A DNA stretch of 64,000 bases from Corynebacterium stationis (GTDB taxonomy: Bacteria; Actinomycetota; Actinomycetes; Mycobacteriales; Mycobacteriaceae): assembly GCF_001941345.1 (NCBI RefSeq), contig NZ_CP009251.1, positions 1,240,001-1,304,000 on the forward strand. Direction: 5' to 3'. The translations under genes were made by a program, and so were the position numbers. Below, in pieces: positions 9,976-18,689 of the stretch (position 1 is the stretch's first letter; each line of letters opens with the position of its first letter). The notes under the pieces were generated by a model. It had not been told where the DNA came from. It worked only from the letters and a program-made list of their open reading frames with translations, and did no database searches.

Positions 9976-10218
9976 GTGAGTACGACGACAAAGACTATTG
10001 AGAGACCAGACATCCGTGAGGATGTAAGCACTACCGACAATGACACCCCGAAGTTCTTTCACTACGTCAAAAAGAACCAGATTGTGGACTCTGCTGTGTC
10101 CGGCAAGATGGTTGTTGCGTTGTGCGGGGAAACTTTCCCGGTGACCAAACAGGCCAAGCCGGGCTCGCCGGTATGCCCCGACTGCGAACGGATTTATAAG
10201 GGCCTGCGTCGAAAGTGA
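9976..10218 (+). CDS. DUF3039 domain protein with CPxC zinc-type motif
   Basis: 80-residue protein of the actinobacterial DUF3039 family. The central part has FHYVKKNQIVDSAVSG and ALCGETF, and the C-terminus has VCPDCERIYKGL. The three cysteines resemble a small zinc-binding fold, an inference from spacing. GTG 9976 is preceded by GGAGG five bases away; an ATG at 9967 is possible and would add three residues. Its stop overlaps the start of the downstream helicase (GTGA), so the two proteins are made together and may work together. Confidence 0.75.
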   Translation: MSTTTKTIERPDIREDVSTTDNDTPKFFHYVKKNQIVDSAVSGKMVVALCGETFPVTKQAKPGSPVCPDCERIYKGLRRK

Positions 10219-11996
10219 GTGCACAAACTTCCAGGAACAAAGGTCAACTACGTGCCTGGCAGCAAGCGGCACTTGATAAATTCTTAGCCACCAAGCCCAA
10301 AGACTTCATGGCCGTGGCAACGCCAGGTGCAGGTAAGACTACTTTCGCGCTGCGTGTTGCGACAGAATTGGTTGATTCTCGCACCGTTGAGCGCGTTATT
10401 GTAGTCGTGCCAACGGAGCACCTGAAGGTGCAGTGGTCGGCGGCTGCCGCACGGGTTGGCTTGTCACTAGACCCATATTTCACCAACTCGTCTGCCGTTA
10501 ACCCGTCTTTTGACGGCATCGTGGTCACCTATGCACAGGTGGGCATGCACCCGTTCAAGCACCGCGCGGTGACCTCAGCGCGGCGTACTTTGGTGATCTT
10601 GGATGAGATTCACCACGCGGGCGATGCAAAAAGCTGGGGCGATGGTGTGCGCGAAGCTTATGACGACGCCGAGCATCGACTAGCGCTAACCGGTACGCCA
10701 TTTCGTTCCGATGACTCCCAGATTCCTTTCGTGCGCTACGAAGAGGACGGGGAGGGGCACTTAGTATCGCGCTCTGACCACACCTATGACTACGGGCATG
10801 CGCTTGCCGATGGCGTCGTGCGCCCGGTGGTCTTTTTGGCCTACTCAGGTGAAGCCCGATGGCGCACTTCTGCCGGTGAAGAATTCGCCGCACGCCTTGG
10901 GGATCCGCTCAACCCGGAGCAAACCGCGCGTGCGTGGAAGACCGCGCTGGATCCACGCGGTGACTGGATTCCTTCCGTTCTGCAAGCCGCACATACGCGC
11001 TTGATGCAGATGCGGCGCAATATGCCAGACGCCGGCGGATTGGTTATTGCAACCGATACCGCAACAGCACGTGCCTATGCCAAGATTCTGAAGGAATTGT
11101 CCTCCACGCCTGTATCGGTCATTTTGTCTGATGAGCCAGGTTCCTCAGAGCGCATTCAGGAATTTTCTGATAGCCGTGATGAGTGGATGGTTGCAGTGCG
11201 CATGGTGTCTGAAGGCGTTGACGTTCCCCGCCTTGCCGTAGGCGTTTATGCCACCTCCGCATCGACTCCGCTGTTTTTCGCACAGGCGATTGGCCGTTTC
11301 GTGCGTTCGCGTATGCCCGGTGAAACAGCTTCAGTATTTCTGCCTTCCGTACCCCGGCTATTGGGCCTTGCGGAAAACATGGAAAAATCCCGCGACCATG
11401 TCCTGGGCAAACCCGATAGGGAAGATGACGGTTGGGACGAAGACCTTGTAGTCCAAGCTAACAAGGAACAAACCGAACCGGACTTGGAACCGTCATATGA
11501 ATCAATTGGTGCTGAGGCGGAGTTCTCATCGCTTATCTACGACGGCTCGCAATTTAATACCGCAGCACTCGATTCCGACGAAGATGCCGACTTCCTCGGT
11601 ATCCCAGGGCTCTTAGACGCCGACCAAGTCAAAGACTTGCTGCGTAAGAAACAAGCCGAAGAGATGGACGCCCGTGCTGCGAAAGAACGCGAAGAGCGTG
11701 CAGCACAAGCAGCCGAAGAACATCGCCGCAAGATTCACGGACTCCCGTCCGCACCCGCTAATCGACGCAAAGCCCAGGAACAATCTGAGCAAGAAGGCGA
11801 TAGCCCCGTTGCCATCGACGAGGTAACCAACCTGCGTAAAGAACTCAACACCATTGTTTCGATTACCGCAGGGCGCACAGGCAGACCACACGGTGCTATC
11901 CACACTGAAGCGCGCAAGGCATGTGGTGGACCACCAACCGCGCTATGCAATGCTGACCAGTTACGCGAAAGAATCGAATACCTACGCAAGTGGTAG
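10215..11996 (+). CDS. DEAD/DEAH-box helicase (SF2)
   Basis: 593-residue superfamily 2 helicase. Motifs in order: Walker A ATPGAGKTT (residues 35-43), Walker B with DEIHH (about 130), LTGTPFRS (about 158-165) and motif VI QAIGRFVRS (about 355). The C-terminal 200 residues contain a charged Ala/Glu/Lys coiled-coil stretch and a last helical domain ending at Trp593. The family resembles XPB/UvsW-type translocases, so DNA repair or RNA remodelling are both plausible. Starts at GTG 10215, overlapping the DUF3039 stop by four bases. No terminator is evident after the stop. Confidence 0.85.
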   Translation: MSAQTSRNKGQLRAWQQAALDKFLATKPKDFMAVATPGAGKTTFALRVATELVDSRTVERVIVVVPTEHLKVQWSAAAARVGLSLDPYFTNSSAVNPSFDGIVVTYAQVGMHPFKHRAVTSARRTLVILDEIHHAGDAKSWGDGVREAYDDAEHRLALTGTPFRSDDSQIPFVRYEEDGEGHLVSRSDHTYDYGHALADGVVRPVVFLAYSGEARWRTSAGEEFAARLGDPLNPEQTARAWKTALDPRGDWIPSVLQAAHTRLMQMRRNMPDAGGLVIATDTATARAYAKILKELSSTPVSVILSDEPGSSERIQEFSDSRDEWMVAVRMVSEGVDVPRLAVGVYATSASTPLFFAQAIGRFVRSRMPGETASVFLPSVPRLLGLAENMEKSRDHVLGKPDREDDGWDEDLVVQANKEQTEPDLEPSYESIGAEAEFSSLIYDGSQFNTAALDSDEDADFLGIPGLLDADQVKDLLRKKQAEEMDARAAKEREERAAQAAEEHRRKIHGLPSAPANRRKAQEQSEQEGDSPVAIDEVTNLRKELNTIVSITAGRTGRPHGAIHTEARKACGGPPTALCNADQLRERIEYLRKW

Positions 11997-12147
11997 GCCA
12001 GGGCCCAGCGCGCCGGGCTGCGCGTCAGCGGCTGCTCGCTATGTGGTGCGCGCATTCGGGGGCGTGCACCACGGCGAAGTTAGGGTTGGCTCAGGTAGAA
12101 TCGTTAGCTAGTTCAATATAGCTAACAACCGTTAAGGATGATCAACT

Positions 12148-12723
12148 ATGTCCAATCCGACGAATAACCCGTACGACTCGGGCAACAACCCTAATCAATA
12201 CGGGGATCAGCCTTATAGCGATTCACATGGCGGCTCCCTGCCCAGCTATGGCGAATCCACCCACGGGGCGGGGCAAGGCGCAGGATATCCAGGCGCAGGT
12301 TCTGGGCCCGGAGCAGCATACAATGAGCAAGGCTCAGGATATGGCGGATACCAGCAGTATCAGAGCTATGATGCAGGACAACCAGGCGGGGCACCGGAGA
12401 AGAAGTCGACTCTAGCAGTAGCTGCTTTTGTCCTCGGCATTATTTCCTTGTTGGTAGCCGTGACTGGATTCGCGATTGTTCCCGGCGTCATTGGCGTGAT
12501 TTTGGCGATCATCGCTTTTGTCCGCAACCGCAAGAAGGCAAAAGAAGCTCGCCGTACGTGGATGTCAGTGCTGGGACTCATCTTCTCGATCATCGGCATC
12601 GTCGCGTCCATCATTATTTTTGGAGTGATCTTGCTGGCCTTTACGGATCCAGTCGTGCAAGAGTGCATGAATACCGCTGCCAACACAGAAGAACTTCAAG
12701 CTTGCTTGGAGTCTTCACTTTAG
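12148..12723 (+). CDS. DUF4190 membrane protein with Gly/Tyr/Pro-rich N-terminus
   Basis: 191 residues. The first 85 are low complexity, rich in Gly, Tyr, Gln, Ser and Pro with repeated YG/GYG and QY elements. Then come two transmembrane helices (about residues 90-123 and 138-167) joined by a basic loop RNRKKAKEARR, the DUF4190 layout. A short extracellular tail with two Cys ends the protein. The disordered N-terminus is presumably cytoplasmic. Role unknown; related actinobacterial proteins often carry such tails in envelope-associated proteins. A 19-bp perfect inverted repeat follows at 12819-12864. Confidence 0.7.
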   Translation: MSNPTNNPYDSGNNPNQYGDQPYSDSHGGSLPSYGESTHGAGQGAGYPGAGSGPGAAYNEQGSGYGGYQQYQSYDAGQPGGAPEKKSTLAVAAFVLGIISLLVAVTGFAIVPGVIGVILAIIAFVRNRKKAKEARRTWMSVLGLIFSIIGIVASIIIFGVILLAFTDPVVQECMNTAANTEELQACLESSL

Positions 12724-12818
12724 TAACCTCAATCACGCGGTGCGTGGTTTAAATTGCGTCATGCAATAATGCAGGGTAAAGCTAGATACTAGGAAATTAA
12801 GCTTGCCCGGTATCGCCG

Positions 12819-12864
12819 AAGCGCTTAGCGCAGAATCAACCAAAAGATTCTGCGCTAAGCGCTT
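12819..12864. repeat. 19-bp perfect inverted repeat
   Basis: Arms 12819-12837 and 12846-12864 are exact reverse complements with an 8-base loop AACCAAAA. It lies between the DUF4190 and FUSC genes, 95 bases after the first stop and 85 before the next start. The flank after the right arm (GTTCTGTTAG) has no good T-run, so it is an imperfect terminator candidate, an mRNA-stabilising hairpin or an operator. Confidence 0.7.
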
Positions 12865-12949
12865 GTTCTGTTAGTGAATTGCCGGGGCTTCAATGGTGCT
12901 TAAATAATTCAATAAACAACTCTAAGAAGGATAAGGGGATAAATCAGCA

Positions 12950-14671
12950 GTGGATGACCTTCAAGGCCCAGCGCAAAAGAAGTTGACGTTGTCGGATTGG
13001 TGGACCGCCTTTATCGCCATTAATTCCACGGCCACGCGGTGGGCAGGCCCCTTGCGTGCAGCCTTAGCAATCCTTATCCCGGGCAGCATCGCTATGCTTA
13101 CTGGCCATAAGGATGCGATTTTGCTGATTTGTGCTGGTGCTTTCACGGTCATCTACGGCGAAGGCATCGTGTACCGCAAGCGCTGGAAAGTCATGTTGAC
13201 TGCCGGTGCACTGTTGTGGACAGGTTCCACAGTAGGCGCGTTGGTGGGTGCTTTGGTCTTTGCCCCCGGCCACGGCCACGCGTGGTTATTGCTGACTGCG
13301 GTATATGTCGCAGTACTAGGGGCAGGCATTGTCTTTGTTCAAAATGCACTGCGGCTTCCGCCCCCAGGTGGCTTTTTCATCGTCATGGTCACTGGTGGCT
13401 CAACTATGTTGGCACGTTCGGGTACGGATCCTTTAGAAGCAGCCTTTTGGCCGTTGACAGCTATTGTTACGGGCTTGATTTTGGGAATGCTTCCGGCGTT
13501 GCGTGATCCGCATGGCCCAGAGCGGGCAACCGTTGCCACGCTAGAACGCGCGACCAAGGCTTTCCAAAACGCGAAAGATGATGAAATTGCTCGGCACCAC
13601 CAAGCTCAGACGGCGTTGACCGCGGCGTGGACAGCGCTTGCAGATGCAGGCATCGTTAACGCAGGCCGTAGTGTTATGCCTTCTCAGCAAGAGCTCGTTG
13701 AGCGCACTCTGAACGCCCAAGAAGCGATCGTAAAACGCAATCAAGCGGGGTCGGGAGCAGATGCTGAAGCTTTCTTTGAAACGGTCAACCTCATTGACCC
13801 TGAGCGCACGACTATGCCGCACGCACGGCCTACCGCACGCTATCGCATTTACCGCTCCTTAACGGCAGATAGCCACGCGATGGTTACGGCCAAGAAAGTG
13901 CTGATTGCAGCACTCGCCACGGGGGTAGTGGGCATTGCCTTAGGTCTTAATCGCCCCGACTGGGGTGTCATCTCGGCCTTGCTGATTTTGCAAAATGGCC
14001 CCGAGAAAGTCCCTGGCACCATTCGTGGTACCCACCGTGTTTTGGGTTCGATTTTAGGACTTGTGGTCTTCTCGATGTTTTACTTCTTCGGAGTTGAAGG
14101 CTGGTCATTGCTTGCTGCACTAGCGTTGTGTCAGTTCTTTGCTGAAGTGATGGTGGTGAAGAACTACGCGCTGTGTGTGATTTTCTCGACGCCATTGGCG
14201 CTTTTGATGGGTGGAATTTCCGAACCTTTAGGCAGCCTTATTGTCTCCCGTGGTATGGAAATTGGGCTTTCAGTTGTCTTTGCTTTCATCGTGCTGTGGT
14301 TTTTCAGCAATGGCTCCAAAGAACGTGAGAATAAGCGCCTGCAGCAGCGTGCCTACCAATCGATGTCCACCGTCTTGGGCAGTTTGCTCACGGGAACTCC
14401 GGATGAGGCTTTGGCTCAGCGCCGCGATCTCCAGTACGAGCTTTTATCTGAGCGTCGGTCTATCCAAAGCTTGGCAATGGATCACCCGGAGCAAGCACAG
14501 CAGCAATGGGCTAAACACCGTGCTATCCAGCACGCCGGATATCAAATCCTGGACTATTGCTCACTGAGCCCAAATACCATGATGGAATACGGGGCTTTAG
14601 GCACACTTATTGAATCCGTGCGCCAAGTTGCGCCGAAGGACGCTGGCCCGCAGGAACGTCCTCAAAAGTAA
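12950..14671 (+). CDS. FUSC family integral membrane protein
   Basis: 573-residue membrane protein of the FUSC (fusaric acid resistance/aromatic acid exporter) group. It has two repeated membrane blocks: about residues 35-185 and about 300-440, each with five to six hydrophobic helices. Between and after them are cytoplasmic helical regions. The second block contains the family pattern GLNRPDWGVISALLILQNG followed by R-x-x-GT-x-x-G. Start GTG 12950 has AAGGATAAGGGG upstream. Substrate is unknown; export of organic acids or envelope intermediates is possible. It appears to be a single-gene unit. Confidence 0.75.
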   Translation: MDDLQGPAQKKLTLSDWWTAFIAINSTATRWAGPLRAALAILIPGSIAMLTGHKDAILLICAGAFTVIYGEGIVYRKRWKVMLTAGALLWTGSTVGALVGALVFAPGHGHAWLLLTAVYVAVLGAGIVFVQNALRLPPPGGFFIVMVTGGSTMLARSGTDPLEAAFWPLTAIVTGLILGMLPALRDPHGPERATVATLERATKAFQNAKDDEIARHHQAQTALTAAWTALADAGIVNAGRSVMPSQQELVERTLNAQEAIVKRNQAGSGADAEAFFETVNLIDPERTTMPHARPTARYRIYRSLTADSHAMVTAKKVLIAALATGVVGIALGLNRPDWGVISALLILQNGPEKVPGTIRGTHRVLGSILGLVVFSMFYFFGVEGWSLLAALALCQFFAEVMVVKNYALCVIFSTPLALLMGGISEPLGSLIVSRGMEIGLSVVFAFIVLWFFSNGSKERENKRLQQRAYQSMSTVLGSLLTGTPDEALAQRRDLQYELLSERRSIQSLAMDHPEQAQQQWAKHRAIQHAGYQILDYCSLSPNTMMEYGALGTLIESVRQVAPKDAGPQERPQK

Positions 14672-14737
14672 GGCACTTAGGGTTGACTTAGATAACTAAG
14701 TAAGTCATTACAGCCCTCGCAACGACGCTGTGCAACG

Positions 14738-15928
14738 ATGGTAAACATGCCTGAAACGATTTATCTTGTCGCGCCCGCGGGGCACCCTAATTTCGGTGAT
14801 GAATTCATTATTTCCGCCTGGTTGCGCGAGCTTTATCGCAGGCGCCCACACGCGCGGGTGATCTTGGACTGCCATAGCCCGGGAATCGCATCCATATTGC
14901 ACGCTAATGTGCACCCGCACCTAACGGTGACAGATACTTTGTGGCATCTCGGGCTCAAGTGCGCCGACGAAGATGAAGTAGTCGAAGCGCTGAAAGATAC
15001 TTACTCCAAGCCGCTTCTTACCACCGGGCTAAACCTGGCTAAGACCGCTGATATCGTGCATGTTATCGGTGGTGGCTGGCTCAATGACACCTGGCCACAT
15101 CACTTGAAGGTTTTGGCCGCCGCCGCGAGCTTAAACGCGACGTATAAAGTGATGACGGGGCAGGGCTTTATCCCTGGCGATGAGATCAAAGACCAGCTGG
15201 ATAAGTGGCTGCAACACTTCGATCACATGGAGGTGCGCGATGAGCCTTCAGAGGCGCTTTTTGCCAACCTTGCCCACGTGGAGCGTGGTTTAGATGATGC
15301 GTGGTTAGCTGCCTCAGATCCGGCGGCAGTGCATGGCCTGGGGTGGGGTAATGCAGATGCGCGTGAGCGCGACTTCGTCGTGATTGCGCAATCCGATCTA
15401 TTGGGCATTGAAGTTGATGAGCTCGCACGCAGGATTATTCGCCAGCTCAAGCACCTAGGCGCTACCGGCGACGATGTTGCTTATGTGGAATGTATTCCCG
15501 AATATGACCACAAGGTTCTAGACCTGTTGCGCGAATTCGATCCAGAGCTAATGGAACACGTACGGGTGGTGGCCTTTGATGAACTGTGGGCTTTTGGTTT
15601 GCCGACCAGGGAAGGTCAAACTTGGATTTCCACGCGCTTTCACCCACACCTGGTGGCAGCAGCACGTGGGGTTTCAGGAATCGCGGTATCCGCGCATGCC
15701 GGAATGTACTACACGGTCAAGCATGCCTCAGTGGGGTCGGCATGGACGATTACTGACTTATATGAACCGGTAACTCCTGGTGGTCCACTAACCACGCAGC
15801 ACGTGGAACAAAATTACGAAGACGCACAGCAGGTCGCAGAAAAGATCTACCCGATGACCTCAAGCCAGCAATTCAAGCAAAGCCTCAAGGCCATTGGGCG
15901 CTCGGCCAAACGCCGGATTAGGAGTTAG
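14738..15928 (+). CDS. Polysaccharide pyruvyl transferase family protein
   Basis: 396-residue protein with the fold of polysaccharide pyruvyl transferases. The N-terminal GHPNFGDEFIISAWL is the family signature (nucleotide-sugar-type Rossmann half); the second half contains TRFHPHLVAAARGVSGIAV, equivalent to the conserved C-terminal His region. By family it would add pyruvate ketals to, or modify, surface glycans, but the acceptor cannot be told. The start is ATG 14738 or 14747; neither has a convincing ribosome site. A TTGACT at 14682-14687 may be a -35 element. Its stop overlaps the lipoate ligase stop by 3 bases (convergent). Confidence 0.7.
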   Translation: MVNMPETIYLVAPAGHPNFGDEFIISAWLRELYRRRPHARVILDCHSPGIASILHANVHPHLTVTDTLWHLGLKCADEDEVVEALKDTYSKPLLTTGLNLAKTADIVHVIGGGWLNDTWPHHLKVLAAAASLNATYKVMTGQGFIPGDEIKDQLDKWLQHFDHMEVRDEPSEALFANLAHVERGLDDAWLAASDPAAVHGLGWGNADARERDFVVIAQSDLLGIEVDELARRIIRQLKHLGATGDDVAYVECIPEYDHKVLDLLREFDPELMEHVRVVAFDELWAFGLPTREGQTWISTRFHPHLVAAARGVSGIAVSAHAGMYYTVKHASVGSAWTITDLYEPVTPGGPLTTQHVEQNYEDAQQVAEKIYPMTSSQQFKQSLKAIGRSAKRRIRS

Positions 15929-16983
15929 GGGACGCGCTTTGTCCACCCTTCAGTCGCGTATTTCTCGTCCACCAAGGTCTTGGCGGCGTGTAAATCGGAG
16001 TCACTGAGTCCTACCTCTTCGGCGCCATAGCGGCTAGAAAATACCGACTTGAGTGTATCGATGAGCTGCTCACGCGAAGCACCGGTTTGCCGGCGCAGTG
16101 GGTCCACGCGCTTTTTCGCGCTGCGCAATCCTTTATCGGAGATCTTCACCTTGCCGGTGCGCAGGACTTGCGTCATCATATCGGCGTCAATGTCATAAGA
16201 CATGGTCACGTGGTGCAAGACGGCACCGCCACGGCGCTTTTGGGCAGCACCACCAATTTTGCCGCCGGTAGAGGTGATGTCATTAATTGGCACATACCAC
16301 GCATCTACGCCGTGTTCTTTCAATGCTGCCAGCACCCAGCGATCTAGATATTCATAGGATTGTTCGTAGCTTAGCCCGGCTACTAGTGATTCAGGGGCAT
16401 AGAGGGAGTAGGTGATGCAGTTGCCACCTTCCATAAACATTGCACCGCCGCCAGACATGCGGCGTACCACGGTGACCCCGTGTTCTTCGACTCCTTCGGA
16501 GTGTAGTTCGTTGACGTAGGACTGGAAGCTACCGATAACGGTCGCGCGGTCTTGCCAGTCCCAGATGCGCATGGTGGGTTTGCGCTTGCCGCTAGCTACT
16601 TGTTCCAAAAGCAATTCATCAAGGGCAACATTGACCGGGGTGGGCAATACGCCCGGGTGCATAATTTCCCACTCAAAATCAATAAAATCCCGGGCACCTG
16701 TGACGGCACGACGCACGGCTAGCGCTACATCGCTAGTTTGAAAGCCCTGCAGCTCAGCATGGTTGAATGCTGCAAGAGCAGCGTCCATCTTTGCTTGTAG
16801 CCGCTCCGCAGAATCGCTTGTCGACGCCCCCTCCAGCGCCCGGCTCAAAGCAAAAAATGCCTCATCTGGCTCAATGAAGAAATCTCCGGAAATTTTCACG
16901 TTTGTGATGGTGTCACCGTCGGTATCGACATCGACAACGACGAGTTTTCCGCCCGGTACTTTTAGTTCAAAATGTTGGCTCAT
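15925..16983 (-). CDS. lplA: Lipoate--protein ligase-like enzyme with N-terminal accessory domain
   Basis: 352-residue protein that attaches lipoate to dehydrogenase E2 or GcvH lysines. The first 80 residues resemble the LplA accessory (C-terminal) domain, with KVPGGKLVVVDVD and a KISGDFFIEP sequence. The catalytic domain follows, with RRMSGGGAMFMEGGN (about residues 155-170, the lipoate/adenylate loop) and TSTGGKIGGAAQKRRGG (about 220-236, containing the catalytic Lys). The domain order is therefore reversed relative to E. coli LplA. Start ATG 16983 has GGGGAG very close; GTG 16992 is an alternative. Octanoyl transfer is also possible, as the family is broad. Confidence 0.8.
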   Translation of the reverse strand: MSQHFELKVPGGKLVVVDVDTDGDTITNVKISGDFFIEPDEAFFALSRALEGASTSDSAERLQAKMDAALAAFNHAELQGFQTSDVALAVRRAVTGARDFIDFEWEIMHPGVLPTPVNVALDELLLEQVASGKRKPTMRIWDWQDRATVIGSFQSYVNELHSEGVEEHGVTVVRRMSGGGAMFMEGGNCITYSLYAPESLVAGLSYEQSYEYLDRWVLAALKEHGVDAWYVPINDITSTGGKIGGAAQKRRGGAVLHHVTMSYDIDADMMTQVLRTGKVKISDKGLRSAKKRVDPLRRQTGASREQLIDTLKSVFSSRYGAEEVGLSDSDLHAAKTLVDEKYATEGWTKRVP

Positions 16984-17022
16984 GCTCCCCACACTAGTGA
17001 AGTTTGCGGAGCAAGAGAGTTC

Positions 17023-18255
17023 TTAAAAAGAATCGATGGACGGGAAATCCCAGCCGACATACTGCTGCGCAAGCAACTGGCGCCCAGCATCGGTGGTGAC
17101 AACAGTCGATAGTTCTGCGAGCCGGCGATTGGTTTGGAACTGGGTAGACATCTGGTCTGCACCTGGCACGGAATGCAGCATCGAAGACATCCAGTAACTA
17201 AAATGTTGCGTCTTCCATACACGCGGCAATGCAAGCTTAGAGTAATCATCTAGCGCGGAAGTATCGGATTTCTTCACAGCATGAGCTAGTCGTGGGGCTA
17301 GCGCACAAATATCACCCATGGCCAGATTAAGGCCCTTGGCTCCGGTTGGCGGCACTGTGTGTGCTGCATCGCCTGCGGTAAACAGGCGCCCGCGCTGCAT
17401 CGGGTCGGTGACTGCGGAGCGGAAACGCAACACTGCCTTATCAGTAATCTCGCCTTCAGAGACAGTGACAGCATCAGAATCGGCGCGCAGGTGCAGCTGT
17501 TCCCAAATCCGCTCATCCGACCACATATCTGGTGTATCTTCTGGATCGCACTGCAGATAATAGCGCTGGACATGTTCGCTACGCGTGGAAATGAGAGCAA
17601 AACCTGCAGGGTGGGTCGCATAAATCAGCTCTGGTGCGGTCTGTGGAGCATTGACCATGATTCCAAACCACGCAAAGGGATACTCATGTTTCATGCGCAG
17701 TCCTCCTGCACCGGTGATGAGCTTGCGGGTCAAAGACTTCGAACCATCAGCGCCGATCACAAAATTGGCACTGAGTACTCCAGAAGTGCCATCCGCGGCT
17801 TGGTAGTGCACCTTCGGATTATCTGTTTCGTGATCATCGATAGCCGTTACTTCTGTATCGAACCAAATTTCCCCGTCATCGCTTAAACGTTGGGCAATAA
17901 GATCAATGAGAACTTCATGCTGTGGATAGACAGCGACTTGTTTGCCGGTGTACTTGGCAAAATCGATGCGATGACTTTCTCCAGCAATAGAAACTGAAAT
18001 GCCTTCATCGATTTCTGCCTCCCGGTCAAGGCGTTCGCCGACGCCGGTCTTGCGCAACAGGTCGATGGTGCCTTGCTCCAAAATGCCCGCGCGCACTGTC
18101 GACTCAACCTCAGAGCGGGATTGCTTTTCCAGTACTACCGATTCAACGCCCTGTAAATGCAGCAAATGCGAAAGCATGAGTCCTGCAGGTCCTGCTCCAA
18201 CGATTGCTACCGGATTATGAAGGTGATCGGGAGCGGCCTGGGTACGCAATTTCAT
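17023..18255 (-). CDS. pobA: 4-hydroxybenzoate 3-monooxygenase
   Basis: 410-residue class A flavoprotein that converts 4-hydroxybenzoate to protocatechuate using NAD(P)H and O2. Features: N-terminal FAD-binding GAGPAG (residues about 20-25), the QHEVLIDLIAQ region (about 120), the second flavin motif GADGSKSL (about 178-185) and the third GDAAHTVPPTGAKGLNLAM (about 308-326), with the P-P-T-G-A-K-G-L-N sequence typical of PobA. Start ATG 18255 has AAAGAGG upstream. No other aromatic catabolic genes are nearby. It sits between the lipoate ligase and the C-rich RNA upstream of sigA, an unusual neighbour set. Its 3' end has no clear terminator. Confidence 0.9.
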   Translation of the reverse strand: MKLRTQAAPDHLHNPVAIVGAGPAGLMLSHLLHLQGVESVVLEKQSRSEVESTVRAGILEQGTIDLLRKTGVGERLDREAEIDEGISVSIAGESHRIDFAKYTGKQVAVYPQHEVLIDLIAQRLSDDGEIWFDTEVTAIDDHETDNPKVHYQAADGTSGVLSANFVIGADGSKSLTRKLITGAGGLRMKHEYPFAWFGIMVNAPQTAPELIYATHPAGFALISTRSEHVQRYYLQCDPEDTPDMWSDERIWEQLHLRADSDAVTVSEGEITDKAVLRFRSAVTDPMQRGRLFTAGDAAHTVPPTGAKGLNLAMGDICALAPRLAHAVKKSDTSALDDYSKLALPRVWKTQHFSYWMSSMLHSVPGADQMSTQFQTNRRLAELSTVVTTDAGRQLLAQQYVGWDFPSIDSF

Positions 18256-18444
18256 GCCTCTTTTCAGGATAAGACGATGGGGGATTGTCACTAGGGTAGC
18301 AGTAGTGATTGCCTGGCCAACTGCTCCAACGCACAGTGATGCAAGCAATAAAATGATGCTCTAAAATTCCTGCACGTCGTTAAATCCTCGGGCGACACCC
18401 AGGGAACTAAAAGATCTAGAAGTCTTAACACGTACCTGAAATGG

Positions 18445-18474
18445 TTGGCACGGGGAATATGAATATGTCATACT
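18445..18474 (+). promoter_or_regulatory. Promoter of the C-rich small RNA
   Basis: TTGGCA (18445-18450) and CATACT (18469-18474) with an 18-base spacer fit a SigA-type promoter and place the start near 18481, at the beginning of the C-rich region on the plus strand. Confidence 0.5.
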
Positions 18475-18480
18475 CGTACT

Positions 18481-18580
18481 TGCCAGCGCGTGGCCCCCGG
18501 GACTTCACCCCCGATTGTTCCGGCGCGAGCCCCCTGACACGGAGACGCTAGGCCACCCCCCCGAGCCTGGTGTCTCCACT
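18481..18580 (+). ncRNA. Probable 6C-type small RNA
   Basis: A roughly 100-base plus-strand segment, with no ORF, carrying two hairpins with C-rich loops. The first has GGGAC (18499-18503) paired with GTTCC (18517-18521), a loop including CACCCCC, and an outer CGCG helix (18487-18490 with 18524-18527). The second has GGAGAC...GTCTCC (18541-18546, 18572-18577), extended by AGGC/GCCT, with a loop containing seven C. Two C-loop hairpins define the actinobacterial 6C RNA family. A matching promoter lies upstream and T-rich sequence follows the second hairpin. Family identity is by structure, not alignment; strand rests on the promoter. Confidence 0.6.
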
Positions 18581-18631
18581 TATTTATTGCGGAATGTTTC
18601 GGCCAAAAGGTCTCAAATCAAAAACGAGAAC

Positions 18632-18668
18632 AATGGGGTTGTTTCACCGAAATGGAAACAACCCCATT
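18632..18668 (-). terminator. Intrinsic terminator downstream of sigA
   Basis: Perfect 14-base arms (18632-18645 and 18655-18668) around a 9-base loop, ending 22 bases past the sigA stop. On the minus strand it is followed by GTTCTCGTTTTTG, a moderate T-tract. Confidence 0.75.
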
Positions 18669-18689
18669 GCTAAGCCATAAGCTTGAGAT

